This document shows positions 1 to 10,851 of a stretch of 64,000 nt of DNA, in pieces. Made by a program: the position numbers and the translations under genes. How positions within the stretch are numbered: position 1 is the stretch's first letter; the number at the start of each line of letters is the position of its first letter. Source of the DNA: Setoptus koraiensis (Eukaryota; Arthropoda); contig CM106585.1 in NCBI GenBank assembly GCA_048013815.1, positions 10,726,001-10,790,000 of the forward strand, in the 5' to 3' direction. The notes below the pieces were generated by a model that was not told the origin of the DNA, did not search any database, and worked only from the letters and a program-made list of their open reading frames with translations.

Positions 1-180
1 CTGGGGTGCGCGGCGGGCCGGCGATGCAAAGGTCGACCCAATTTCAATTCGGGGGCCGCCGTGAGCTCGTTAGGGGCCGCTAGGCGCGCCGTCCCCTTCG
101 AGCGGCCGAGTAACTCGCGGCGGCGGTTTCCTGTCGACTAATTGGTTTCCCGATGCAAGTGCGCCCATCGTCGGGCAGCA

Positions 181-303
181 ACTATCCGCTGACAGCCAAA
201 CTGGCCGAGGCTCACCGAAACTGGCCGAAATTAACTGAAACTAACCGAAGCCAACCGAAACTCACCGAAACTCACCGAAACCAACCGAAACTAACCGAAA
301 CCT
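181..303. repeat. 10-bp tandem repeat (CCGAAACTNA type)
   Basis: About ten degenerate copies of a decamer built around CCGAAACT, in the intron upstream of the first visible frequenin exon. It shares the CCGAAAC core with the 13-bp array 3' of the same gene. Confidence 0.75.
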
Positions 304-345
304 TGCCCCCCTCGATTCCCGGCCAAACCCAATCGGCCACAACAG

Positions 346-2581
346 TTTCAGAGAAGGAGATCCGGAGATGGCACAAGGGATTTAGAGAGGATTGTCCGAA
401 CGGTCAATTGACGGAGCCAGGATTTTTGCGAATCTACAAGCAATTCTTTCCACAGGGCGATCCATCCAAGTTTGCGAGAGCCTGTTTTCGCGTATTCGAC
501 CAGAACCAAGTAAGTCGCTGGCCCCAAAACGGGGGCGCCTATCACTGCAGCGAGCGTCCAATATCAAATATCCACTGTGCGCTTGTTTATCCGTGTGGCG
601 GGCCCCCGCGCACTCGATCCACTGGCCCGCAGTAATCAAGCTGGCGCAAAGCTTATAAATCCGTCTGTAAACAAACGGATTGTGAGCGTGGCCTTGAATG
701 AAATCAGCATAATTGTTGGCGCTCGCCGAATCATGTAAAAGCAGCAGTCAGGTCAGCTCCATGATTGACTAGATACATACAGACAATATGTAAATTTGGA
801 AAACACTCGGACGGCATAAAAACGCAGCGCCAGATATAAAACAAGTGACGCCCGTTATGCATTTTCTAGCGGGCCTCAACTCCGCTGCGCCATCTCATTA
901 TGCAATAATACTCTAGTGTTTGCCGGTGCGTCGGTGTTGCTTGCCATCGGCAGCACGTCGTCACTTTTGGCGGCCTACTGCAACCACGGCAGAGACCACA
1001 ACGGCAACCACCTCAGCAACCGCGCCAACAACCGCGCCAACAACCGCGCCAACAACCACAACAACAACCACAACAACGCCAAAAAGTGCGCCCTCGTGTG
1101 ATAAAGTTTTGATGGATTGCGCGTTTGTTAGCGGCACCAATACGATCTGCTGGCATCCATGACTGTCGGCCGTTGTCGCTGTTGGCTCGAGTTGTCGCTG
1201 TTGTTGTTGCTGTTGTTGCTGTTGTTGCTGTTGTTGCTGTTGTTGCTGTTGTTGCTGTTGTTGCTGTTGTTGTTGCTGGCGTTGGCCGCAAATGCCGATT
1301 TGATTTATCACCGGCGATCGGCTACCAGCGCCATGCATATATCCGTCGCCGAGAACGCTCGGCCGTGCTGGCAAACAAATGCGAAGGGGCCAATTTGACT
1401 GCCACTGTCAGTGGGGCTCAAGTTTGAGATGAGACACTTATCGGCGGCGGCAGGCACGATGTTATTGTTGTTGCTGTTGCGCGTCGCTATAGTGATGATG
1501 AATATAGATGATGATTGTTGTTGGCCATTGTTGTTTGCGTGCGACAAACAACAACAATGAAGGCCCACGAGATGCAATGAGATTAGATGGGACAAGACGC
1601 CGGGCAGCAATGCGACAACACGAGATCAAATCGGATTGCATTGGCTCGCGATGTACATTGCGATGTGACATTGCGATGTGACATTGGGCAAAATAATGAA
1701 TTTATCCAGCTGAGTTTGGGGCCCATTTAAGGCTCACGTAAAAGGCTCGCACTCACTCACTCACTTTTTTGCTTTCTCTGCCTTATTCACTCTTCATACT
1801 TAGGATGGATCAATAGAGTTCGAGGAATTCATGAAGGCGCTCTCAGTGACTAGCAGGGGCAGCCTTGAGGAGAAGCTCACCTGTAAGTGGATCGGATAAT
1901 AATCAGATAAGACACGACACACGAGAGAGATAAGAATATATTTTTGAGTTGTGCTGATGCTGTTGCAAAACTTTACTTTACTTTCTCTCTACTTTTGTGC
2001 CACTTTCCACGTTCCTATTTCCACTTTCCACTGGCTCTGGTGCGTTTGGCCCATTTGGTCGTCTATCGTTTTATACTTATCGCGCTAATACCACCAGGGG
2101 CCTTTAAATTGTACGATGTGGACAATGACGGATTTATAACCAGAGACGAGATGTACGACATTGTAGGAGCCATCTACGAAATGTTGGGCAGCAACTCGGA
2201 GGGAACGGAAGTGACCAGCGATGAGGACCCCAGGAATCGCGTCGATCGCATCTTCGAGCTGCTGGACTCGGTGAGTTTTGATGCACAATTGCCGCCATTG
2301 CGGCGATTTGTTTTTTAGTTCATTTGTTCACATTTGAACATTTTGAAACATTTTCGAGGCACAAATTGGACAAAATTTGACAAAATTGGCACGCCTCAGC
2401 GAACAAGACTGACTAACTCTATCATTTGTTTGTTTTGGTTAATTTCTGTTTTGGTTGCATAACAATCGATTGGGCCCTCGTCGAGCAGAATCGTGATAAC
2501 AAATTGTCTCTGCAGGAATTCAAGGAAGGCTCCGAACAAGATCCAAAGATTGTTCAGGCTCTGTCGCTGTACGCGCCCTGA
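346..2581 (+). CDS. Frq: Frequenin / neuronal calcium sensor 1, 5'-truncated by the window
   Basis: EF-hand calcium sensor of the NCS-1/frequenin family, which acts at membranes in synaptic transmission and PI4-kinase regulation (family knowledge). Exons read here: 346-509, 1804-1882, 2098-2270 and 2489-2581, all GT..AG with matching phases (1, 0, 1, 0). The first exon starts with two bases of a split Phe codon, so the myristoylated N-terminus lies upstream of the window. Frequenin-specific stretches are visible: [20 protein letters not shown] and [11 protein letters not shown] (neurocalcins read FFPYGDASKFA). EF2 loop reads [12 protein letters not shown] and EF3 reads [14 protein letters not shown]4 reads [12 protein letters not shown], with Asn where the loop normally has Gly at position 6, an oddity that could alter Ca2+ affinity. 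The third-exon junction rebuilds the conserved Trp of LTWAFKLYD. C-terminus ends ALSLYAP. Identity is firm; the missing 5' exon is the main gap. Confidence 0.93.
510..1803 (+). other. Frequenin intron rich in triplet repeats
   Basis: Long intron between the exons ending DQNQ and starting DGSIEF. It holds a 12-bp array (CGCGCCAACAAC, about 1020-1055), a CAACAA tract, and a nearly pure GTTGTTGCT tract at about 1197-1277. These give long Gln/Leu/Thr reading frames in several frames and on both strands that do not resemble protein. No gene seen inside. Confidence 0.7.
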
Positions 2582-4086
2582 AGTTTTTGCAACAATCACA
2601 AACACAAATACACACAAACGAGCACAAGCATGGCGCCTCTATAATATTATTGTAACATGTTTAAAAAGCAATGTAAGACCATTTGCCAGCGCACAGCTAC
2701 GACCAGACCACCAATCCGACTGAAACAACCGACCGATGCGACCGACCGATGCGACCGACCGATACGACCGACCGATACAACCGACTGGAACAAACAACCA
2801 ACTGAAATAACCAACCGAAACAACCAACCGAAACAACCAACCGAAACAACCAACTGAAACAACCAACCGAAACAACCAACCGAAACAACCAACTGAAACA
2901 GCCAACTGAAACAACCAGTGCAAACATTAATGCGAATTTGCACAAAACAAACAATGCAACTTGCTTCGACGGAAATGTTTAAACGACAACAACGCACACA
3001 GGTCGTCATATGAATATCTGAGCATGCAAGCATCCGAATATCGAAATATCCGAATTTGTGAATATGCGAATACGGATCCATCTATTTATTGTTCTCTCGA
3101 ATCAATCAACAAACAAACAAACAGTGGCAGATTCAGGCAAATCCAGCATACAAAAACGGGCCCATTCCAGTTCATGCGACCACCATTCACTGATGCAATC
3201 AATTTTATTCGAACCATCAACTGACCTAATTAATAATTATCATTGTTTTGATGACACATTAAACACACACACACACACACGCTCTCATAAAACACACTTA
3301 TAAAACACTTATAAAACACTTATAAAACGCTCTCTTATAACACACTCTTACATAACGCACGCCAAGTTGATTCAACTTGTCTCCACTGTCGACTCTCGAC
3401 TCGAGAGTCTCGAGTGACAAGTTACTTTTTGTAGAGCATGTTGTCTATTCTTAATTCTAATATCTGATGATCATCAACTCACCTCATGTACTGTTGTCGC
3501 ATATCTCCAGAATAAACACATGTATCAACACTTATCTTATCTCATCGCTGTGGGCCTCTCCACATCTTATTCTGCTCATGGTCGTCTATGTTCATTTGGA
3601 GCTACTGCTTGCATCAAGAGCAACCGACTGGCATAACTCACAATTGTTGTCATTGCTCATGACAATAATAATAATAATAATGCAAATACTAATTGATCAC
3701 CAGCTACTGTGCTTGTTATCTTTTTAGCTCAAGATCGCCGTTAAATTGATTGATTGTAAATTGATGGCAATTGTCGATCGTGAATTGATGATAACTTAAT
3801 TCAATACAAATTCATGGCTCGCTCCGCGCTTCATTCGCAGCCTCTCGATAAGACTCACTCCAGGACAAAGGATTATGCCATTATATCCAGGTTGCACTTG
3901 ACAACCAACTTATCATATAAATCCGCAGCATCTGATGCATGCCTCGATGTTTCATTCTCTTATTTTCGTTTGCTCAGACAAATGAGCGAGCAGCCATTTT
4001 AGCATCTGCCAGCAACAACAATAATGTTCTCAGTGTTCTTAATCGGCGGATAATCACATTTAGAATCATAATACAGTTGACAAGCG
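2582..4086. other. Intergenic, repeat-bearing, no gene seen
   Basis: The span between frequenin and the SLC17-like gene. It contains the 13-bp array (2700-2915), a (CA)n run near 3263-3280, three 11-bp ACTTATAAAAC copies near 3295-3330, and two short perfect inverted repeats at 3363-3379 and 3391-3409. Reading frames here are short and of low complexity. Confidence 0.6.
2700..2915. repeat. 13-bp tandem minisatellite, two subfamilies
   Basis: About 16 copies of a 13-mer. The first few read ACCGACCGATGCG, grading into AACCAACCGAAAC copies. Because 13 is not a multiple of 3, it opens long artificial frames on the minus strand (SVGCFGWLF repeats), which should not be called genes. Confidence 0.85.
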
Positions 4087-6286
4087 ATGGCTCGCGAACA
4101 ACCAATGGCAAGTATTGAGAGATAATTTTTCAGATTTCACACATATGATTGCAACAAAAACGAAATTCGATCACTAATTGAAAAGTTGCTCAGTACAGAG
4201 ACCTGGCCCAAGTGGATATTCGCACACGGACACCAGCGGAGATCATGGCACAACTCTGGCCGGTTTGGCGAATCATGCCGCGGGGGGCACTTTCAGTTTG
4301 TCTTTTGGCGCACAAGGTGATAGCATCTCCATTAGGGATAATTCAATAAATGGTTGCGATGCAGACAAAGTGCCTACCATCAGCTCAAACAGTCACACGG
4401 ATAGGAAGCCCGTTATTTATGGCAGTACGCAGAACACAAAACATAAGGCACAGCAAAACAAGCCGGGTTCTGGTTTATTTTTTTGTGACAAATATCGCTA
4501 CTTCGTAAGTGCGTTACTGTTGCTCGGAATAACTCTCGTCACCTACTCCAGATCGGTGCTTTATTTGAGTGCCGTCCAAATGATTGCCGACAATGTGCTA
4601 GCCGAAGAGATGGCAAATCGCCGGATGGAAGCGGGCGGCGACGACCAAACAAACAATTTCACTCAGCATCACACGTCCGATGGATCTTGTCCCATTGTCA
4701 GACATCATGAGCCATCGAGGCCAGCCACTGAGGCCACCGATTCAAGGTCAGCAAACATTGATTTAGACAATACGATAGTTATATCGGTGGGCCCGTCCAG
4801 TAAGCGTGTCAATGATTTTTACACCATGGTTAGCACCGATGAAAACAACAATCTCGAGATGTACGAATCGAGCATTCGTGCCAACATTACGAAACGCGTG
4901 GAAAGGGGCGAACTGATCGATTGGAGCCCCAGACAGCAGGGCTTCATATTTGCCGCGAACAGCATCGGCAATTTGTTTATGGCGATACCGTTGAGTAGAT
5001 TTGGCGAAATTTATGGCGCCCACAAGGTGATAATTGCGTCGAGTTTGCTTGCTTTTTTGCAAGCATTCGCGTTTCCGTTTGTGGCCCAAATGAACGTGCC
5101 CACAGTGATTTTATTCGAGCTGTTAACCGGTGGCATCACTCACGGCATGGAAACAGTATGTTACACATTGTTTGCCAGTTGGCTAAGTCCGGCCGAATTG
5201 GCTTTTGCCACCTCCTCATTGATGGCCGCCTATCAATTGGGCAGCTCTTTGGCCAATTTGGCCACGGCCAGAATTCTTTCCATGGGCCTGCACTGGAAAT
5301 GGACCTTTTATACGCCTGGTGTGGTATTGCTGATATTTAATATATTGTGGATAATTTGTGCCGCCAATAGACCAAAAGATTGTCGTTTTGTGAGCGAAAA
5401 CGAGATAAATTTTGTAGCAGACAGCCAGCGAGATAGCCACGATAATAAGCAAGAAAATAATCAAGATCGAGCGACTAGCCAAACCAAGGCAGACCAAACA
5501 AATAAGCGAGCACCGTGGAGATTGTTGTTCACAGACGCAACAGTTTCGGCCTTGATAGTGAGCAAATTTGCCGTTAGATGGTACTTCGGTGTTGCCGGTG
5601 CACTGATGCCAACATTCTTACATAATGTCGTCCACACCGACGTCAATCTAATTGCCAGTATCATGGGCATCAACAATATTATCGGCCTTGTGTTTGGCGT
5701 CATAGTTGGATACAAATTTAAAACGTTGGTGCACACAAGACCGTTCAATTGGTCGCTAACCAGAATGCGCAAATTATTTCAATCGATGGCCCATTTCGGC
5801 ATTGGGGCATCGTTGCTGATAATGACATTATTTGATTGCAATACAAACATTATAATCGGCACGCTGGTTGCCAACACCATTTTGATTGGCTTCATTGTTG
5901 TAGGCGTGCTACAAGTGCCGCTCGATATGTCGCGCGAATATTGTAGTCTCATAACATCCATTTCAAACACATTTGCCATTGGACAGATAATCGGGCCGCC
6001 AGTGTCCGGATTGATACTCGGCATGGGCGCCCAGGATCGGCAAGCCTGGAAATATGTCTGGTGGACAGTGGTTGGCTGGCATGTGATTGGCGGAACGGCC
6101 TTCTGTTTATATGTGGACTCAACTCCTAGGAATTTTGAAAATATCAGCTGCCAATCTACTGCCGATGCCGGCCAAAAACACCAGCAACGACAATCGTACA
6201 ATGCCGAAGCAAGCGAAACTCGATTAAACGTGGACAGTGCCAATCCAATTAAACCGAACAAAAGCTTTGTTATTGAATCGCGATAA
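4087..6286 (+). CDS. SLC17-family (sialin/VGLUT-like) anion transporter
   Basis: Major-facilitator protein of the SLC17 group, which moves organic anions or phosphate across lysosomal, vesicle or plasma membranes. The main exon runs to 6286 and has about twelve hydrophobic segments. A first TM at about 4500-4580 is followed by a long hydrophilic loop with N-glycosylation sequons (NFT, NIT). Then comes the family pattern DWSPRQQGFIFAANSIGN, RFGEIYGAHKV and a GITHGMETV..SWLSPAE segment matching the TM4/TM5 signature. The large exon has no ATG before TM1. I therefore infer a short first exon: ATG at 4087, donor at 4112, acceptor at 4193, phase 1, giving MAREQPMA joined in frame. That exon is a prediction. 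A second hydrophilic insert (about 5400-5510) sits at the central cytoplasmic loop. Substrate cannot be told from the sequence. The polyadenylation signal is probably AATAAA at 6584-6589. Confidence 0.82.
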
Positions 6287-6720
6287 TCACCTACTGGCAC
6301 AAACGACAATTTTTTGAATTTTGTTTGTGTTTTTCAACCACAAAATGGCCGGCACAAAATCATTGGTCATGAGAGAAATGAAAAAAAAAACAAACAGAAT
6401 GGTGGCTCGCTCGCGGAAAATAACTAAGCAACTACCCGAGCTTTGAAACGGTTGGCTGGTTCTCTCTGTCAAGTCGATAAGAGTTTGTGTGCAATCTCTG
6501 TGACTATCCCGAGGTCACTCGAAAATACTTGTCGCATCAACCATGATTAAACTGCCTATAATATTATGTAATAGCCACACGTAAATAAACAAACCTGATT
6601 TTCAAAGCGATCCATCATTATCTGTTCGCATAATTAGTGTTGCAATGACACAAAATCAATATGTTATCGATATGATAAAATATTGGAGTTCACCCTGTTA
6701 TACAACTTGCGTGTCGTGTT
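6287..6720 (+). other. 3' flank of the transporter, with poly(A) signal
   Basis: AATAAA at 6584-6589 is the first good signal after the stop at 6286, implying a 3' UTR of about 300 bp. No gene is seen before the duplicated segment begins near 6721. Confidence 0.5.
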
Positions 6721-7228
6721 GACCATCTTGGTTGCATCAAACTTGAAATACGCTTTCGTCCATTGACCCTTATCATCTTGGCCAACTGATGCTGGTGTCA
6801 TCAACTTGTTGACGTCGTTGCCAGCATCACTAGATTGGCCGACCGTGATGATATCGGCGAGCGATAATGATAATTTAAATAGTTTCGTGACCCTGATTCA
6901 TTCAAGTTTCCAGCTTGTCTTTGGAAATCAATGTAATGGAGGACCATTTTTCAACTGACATCTTGCTACAAAGTGAGTCTTTATTTAGTTGTTGTCAGTT
7001 TAATAGTTGCTCCTAGTGATACCAAAGAATCGGATATTCGCAACCAACAGTTCATGCAACAACAATTACGGCAAATGTTTTCGTGCATGCTTGCACTGCA
7101 ACAGTTTTCGTATCATTGCATCCACTAACAATAAGCATACATGATGGTGGCAAAAACAATCGACCACATATTGTTATCGATACCATACAATACACCGATT
7201 GGCCCCAGCGTGACAATTCATTCAGTTG
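6721..7228 (+). pseudogene. Decayed duplicate of the carbonic anhydrase promoter and first exon
   Basis: This segment aligns along its whole length with 9121-9633, offset almost exactly 2400 bp. Shared landmarks in order are: a CATTGACC..TATCATCTT block, ACTTGTTGACRTC, a CTAGATTG block, TGATTCATTCAAG, TTTTTC/TTCCAACTG, CATCGGATAT, the CACTAACAATAA segment and CACCAATTGG/CACCGATTGG. In the second copy the end of this stretch is the signal-peptide exon of the alpha-carbonic anhydrase. Here the equivalent frame hits stop codons soon after its ATG (about 7075), and no carbonic anhydrase exons 2-5 follow. It is therefore a partial, nonfunctional duplicate, or a duplicated promoter that may still act as one. 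Confidence 0.75.
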
Positions 7229-7266
7229 CTTACCTGTTCGAAATTGCATGCATTTATAATGCATCG

Positions 7267-7963
7267 TTAACAAGTCGCGGCTCGTTGCATTGTTGCATCC
7301 GGATCAGAGGGGATCTCGGCTTGTGTTGCATCCGGATCAGAGGGGATCTCGGCTTGTGTTGCATCCGGATCAGAGGGGATCTCGGCTGGTGTTGCATCCG
7401 GATCAGAGGGGATCTCGGCTAGTTTATTTGATCGTTTGTAGTTATCGGGCCTATGTGTTTGGCCTGGTGCACACCAACCGAACCAATAGTCCCAAAATCG
7501 GCATGGAATCGGAGCGTCGCCGTTACTGCAACCTATCCAATTGCAGAGGTCCTACATTTGGAAGCGTTAGTAATGTAGTTAGTTTGGTTCGTTAATTGAA
7601 TAAGTTACTTGTAAATAAAGCGCAAAGTCAGGGATGTATCGTTTGCTACTTACTTTTTTGCTCGGATCGGGTTGTTTTTCATCATCATACGGGGATCTAT
7701 CGGGCTGATGGAATTCATCGCAACCACCATGGATTTTGCATCGGGGACTCCTCTGTTAATGAAATCGTATGCGTCGATATTGTTTGCAGTTTAAATAATA
7801 AATGAGTAACTTGTGGACTGAGCGCCACTGGAAGAATATTCACTGATCGACGCAAGCTATCAAAAACAATACTTACATGGCTAGTTAGGGCTTGCGAAGT
7901 AAACATTGCAACAACACAAAATGTTGTCATCAAAAGGATTGCAACACCTCTTCTTGAGTCCAT
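7267..7963 (-). CDS. Unrecognised small secreted Cys-rich protein with four 11-residue repeats
   Basis: Assembled by eye from three minus-strand exons: 7877-7963, 7654-7752 and 7267-7551. All are phase 0 with GTAAGT donors and acceptors ending AACAG and TGTAG. Total 156 residues. Exon 1 (29 aa) is a signal peptide: MDSRRG, then a hydrophobic core, with likely cleavage after SQA. Exon 2 (33 aa) is charged and holds two Cys (CKIHGGC). Exon 3 starts with four Cys and many Trp/Phe (CNWIGC, CRFWDYWFGWC). It ends in four copies of AEIPSDPDATQ, encoded by the 33-bp array, then a terminal Cys. Cys spacing is C-x5-C-x24-C-x4-C-x8-C-x9-C plus the last Cys. An in-frame upstream ATG at 7981 adds six residues. 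The plus-strand frame over the repeats is the shadow. I recognise no family. It sits between the two carbonic anhydrase copies. Secreted effector, matrix or peptide roles are all open. Confidence 0.72.
7291..7421. repeat. Four copies of a 33-bp coding repeat
   Basis: Near-identical 33-bp units (GTTGCATCCGGATCAGAGGG begins each on the plus strand). They encode AEIPSDPDATQ on the minus strand, and the unit length preserves the frame. Very high copy identity points to recent expansion or homogenisation. Confidence 0.92.
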
Positions 7964-7981
7964 TGTATTGTTTTGTCGCAT

Positions 7982-9120
7982 ATGATTCTAATCAATTTGT
8001 GGTCCTAATTGTGAGGATGATAGGTAAAGATCATAGATAGATGATTGATTGCTAACATATAATCTACCATCCGGTACTTTGTATCGGTTAAGCACCAATG
8101 CTCAAGAAACTAGATCAATGATACAGTTTTCAAGTTTCTAATGATCATTTACTTTTAGCATGTTTGCCACTACTAGCTAGAGACCAAGACACACAAGTTG
8201 AAATACATCATTTTTCACACTATCCTGTTTCAGCATACAACATGTTTGTTTCTGTTCTTATTATGTTTCAGACAGCTCTTGATTTTTTAAATTGCAATCG
8301 ACGGTGAGCGTCAACTGTTTACCCACCTAGTCAATTGGCATGCCGACAACAAGAATGAATTGGTACCAAGGATGGCTCTTGAAAGAAGTCGAACACTTCT
8401 AGCCGTCTACACATAAACTCGACACGGGAAAATCCGTGAAAACAGTCTACTTTTTTGGTTTTTATGACAGAAAAGATCGGCTTTCAGTGGAAACAATATA
8501 GATAATTTTACGGTTCAGCTTTCGCTCGACAGGGACTGTGTCACCTGGCAAGTCAGCGATTTTCTCGACATTAGCTGCCGAAGGGAGACATTCAGAATTT
8601 TTGATACGAAGTCCTGGTTTTTCTGGTCCTGTAGGGAACGCTGCACGTTATTGCAAAATACTCACTTTTCGTGCAACTTCAATGTAAAACTGCATGAAAA
8701 ATGGTTAGAAGTTGCTCTATCCTCTCTAAAATTCGTATATATTATTTCGACATATCAAACTAACTTCTAGGGACAGCTAGATGACGTTTGCTCATCACAC
8801 ATATCGGTTCGGAAAGATTTCCAATAATTTTCATCTTGGTATTAGGATATCTAAAGAGTATCTGATAAGTCGTGTTCTATTGAGAATTTCGCTATCTTTG
8901 TGTTCACAGTTTTAACAAAAAACAAGTTTTATTTATTTGCTGAATAACTCTGCTTCGATCGAGCTAATAAGCTTGTAAGCTTACAAGTTTATTGTTAGAT
9001 TATTATAAATTGAATCAGCTCTGACTGATCTCAGTTTTAGGAGATTCTCCATATGCACTATTTTTTCCTATCGCAATTCTCTCACTAATTTTTCTTTGGC
9101 TGATCATAGTTGTTTGCTAC
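7982..9120. other. Intergenic; possible minus-strand exon at 8462-8628
   Basis: Mostly AT-rich and unremarkable. On the minus strand a 55-codon open stretch (8462-8628) follows an acceptor-like CTACAG. About 37 bp further upstream there is a GTGAGT donor motif. The phases do not combine convincingly with any upstream exon I can see, so I do not call a gene. Confidence 0.4.
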
Positions 9121-9633
9121 TGAAAAAACGCTTCCATCCATTGACCAATACCATCTTATCTAACTGATACTACTTCGAGCGACTTGTTGACATCTATGCT
9201 AATACAACTAGATTGTTGAGATTGGCCATTCAATGATGACATCGATAACACAGATAGTTTTTTGACCTTGATTCATTCAAGCTTCGATTCACTCGGGCTT
9301 GTTTCGGGATTCCACTGAAGAGGAGTTCATTTTCCAACTGTTATCTTGCAACAAAGTGAACGACAAAATAAAGGAAATTGAAAATTTCTTTCTAGTTAAG
9401 TTGCTGTCCATTAATCCTTATAGATAGTGAAACCAAGGCATCGGATATTTGCAACAATCAGCTAGTGTAACAATTATGACAAATCTTTTCATGTATCTGA
9501 CGGCCATGTCCGCCGTTTCATTGCACTCACTAATAACAAACATAAATACTGTTAGCAAACACAATAGGCCATACATTGTTATCAAGACCATAGACACCAA
9601 TTGGTCTTATAGTGACAATTTAACAGGTTAGAT
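9121..9633 (+). repeat. Second copy of the duplicated promoter/first-exon segment
   Basis: Partner of 6721-7228. Here the segment leads into a working first exon of the alpha-carbonic anhydrase, so this is probably the parental or retained copy. Divergence is substantial (many substitutions and small indels), so the duplication is not recent. Confidence 0.75.
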
Positions 9634-10851
9634 TAAAATATGTATTTCATATACTTTGAACGTCATTATTAGAATAAAACGTTCGTCCTTTCTGGATAAG
9701 TTACTCAAATACTCGTTTTTCACATTAACCAATCATACAGTTATCAGCCCATATTGTCGCGGGCAAAAGCAATCTCCCATCAACATCGAGACATCCAAAG
9801 TAATTGAAAATGTTAATCTTCGATTGGGATTGACAGCTTACGACAAACCAATCAGAGGTCTGATTATGAATCATTTTCCGACATTTCAGCTGAGACCGTC
9901 TGGATATAAGTGGTCACTACCAAATGCAATAATAAGCAACAGTTCTTTCAGTAGTTACAGTCTAGATGATAGTTATGTCTTACATAACGTACATTTTCAT
10001 TGGAGTCAGGACAATTACTTGACTAGTGTCAACAAGTCTGAGCATCAGATTGATGGCACATCATATCCCCTTGAGGTACATCAACAACCACTCGAAACTA
10101 GTTGACCGAAGGACGTATAACTGTATTTTTTAAGAGTTAATTCGAATTTTTGTCTATTTCTTATTTGCTAAACTAAAATTGATTGCTCATCTTTTAGATA
10201 CACATGGTTCACACCAATACAAAGTACAACTCTTTTGATGAGGCCATGTTGAAACGTGACGGAATTCTCGTAATGGCTGTAATGGTTGTTCCGAGTAAAT
10301 CAGAACTATACCTCATGGACAGAGTTATAGATCATTTGGAAAACAGTGAGTTGAAATCCGTTTCACAAACAATAGTATTAATTGACACAACATCAAGGAA
10401 TTCTAAATGACAATACCAATAATAATCTCACCAACAGTTACTATGTACGGATCACAAGTTCCTATAAATGAAGACTCAACTTGGCGAATGTTCTTACCTA
10501 TGGATACCTCGAGATTTTTTCGTTATTCTGGTTCTCTAACTATGCCACCTTGCTATGAATCAGTGCAGTGGATTATTTTTGAGGAAAAACTCAGGCTTGG
10601 CTCCAGACAAGTAGGTCGATTTTCTCTGACTTGAAGTGACCATTCTCTTCGAATGATGGCTCATGCATTCATATATGAATCTATTCTTCCCTCCTATGAT
10701 CATTATTATCCATATCTAGATGAGTAGACTACAAGGATTTAAATTTGAAAGTTTACAAACAAGAACTGGCGAAACAATAAATTGGTCACACCAAACTAGA
10801 CCAGTACAAAATGCAACTCAAATACAGGTGGAATCATCGTTTAGAATCTAA
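9476..10851 (+). CDS. Secreted alpha-carbonic anhydrase
   Basis: Hydrates CO2 to bicarbonate. Five exons reconstructed with consistent phases: 9476-9626, 9741-10075, 10198-10345, 10438-10610 and 10720-10851, giving 312 residues. An upstream in-frame stop makes the ATG at 9476 the start. The first exon encodes a hydrophobic signal peptide followed by WSYSD, and the second opens with the QSPINIE motif. All three zinc histidines are present: the two in HFHW (about residues 135 and 137) and the one in EIHMVH (about 164). The SEH glutamate and the Thr of GSLTMPPC are also conserved. The proton-shuttle position (human CA2 His64) appears to be Pro in NHFPTFQL, suggesting slower turnover. The C-terminus keeps TRPVQ. 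The usual unspliced reading shows apparent frameshifts, which disappear with the introns placed here. Poly(A) signal AATAAA at 11053-11058. Confidence 0.93.

Noticed and set aside
961..1374. Long minus-strand frame with a poly-Gln tract inside the frequenin intron
   Set aside because: It is a reading of the GTTGTTGCT repeat; overlapping long frames exist in other phases and on both strands, and no domain is present.
2639..3081. Minus-strand frames with repeated SVGCFGWLF segments
   Set aside because: Produced by the 13-bp minisatellite, which opens several frames alike; no start, signal or splice support.
7141..7422. Plus-strand frame with CCIRIRGDLGL repeats
   Set aside because: Shadow of the 33-bp repeat; the minus strand has two good introns, a signal peptide and Cys pattern that explain it better.
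10346..10437. Apparent frameshift in the carbonic anhydrase
   Set aside because: A GTGAGT donor and CAACAG acceptor with matching phase remove the shift and restore family sequence.
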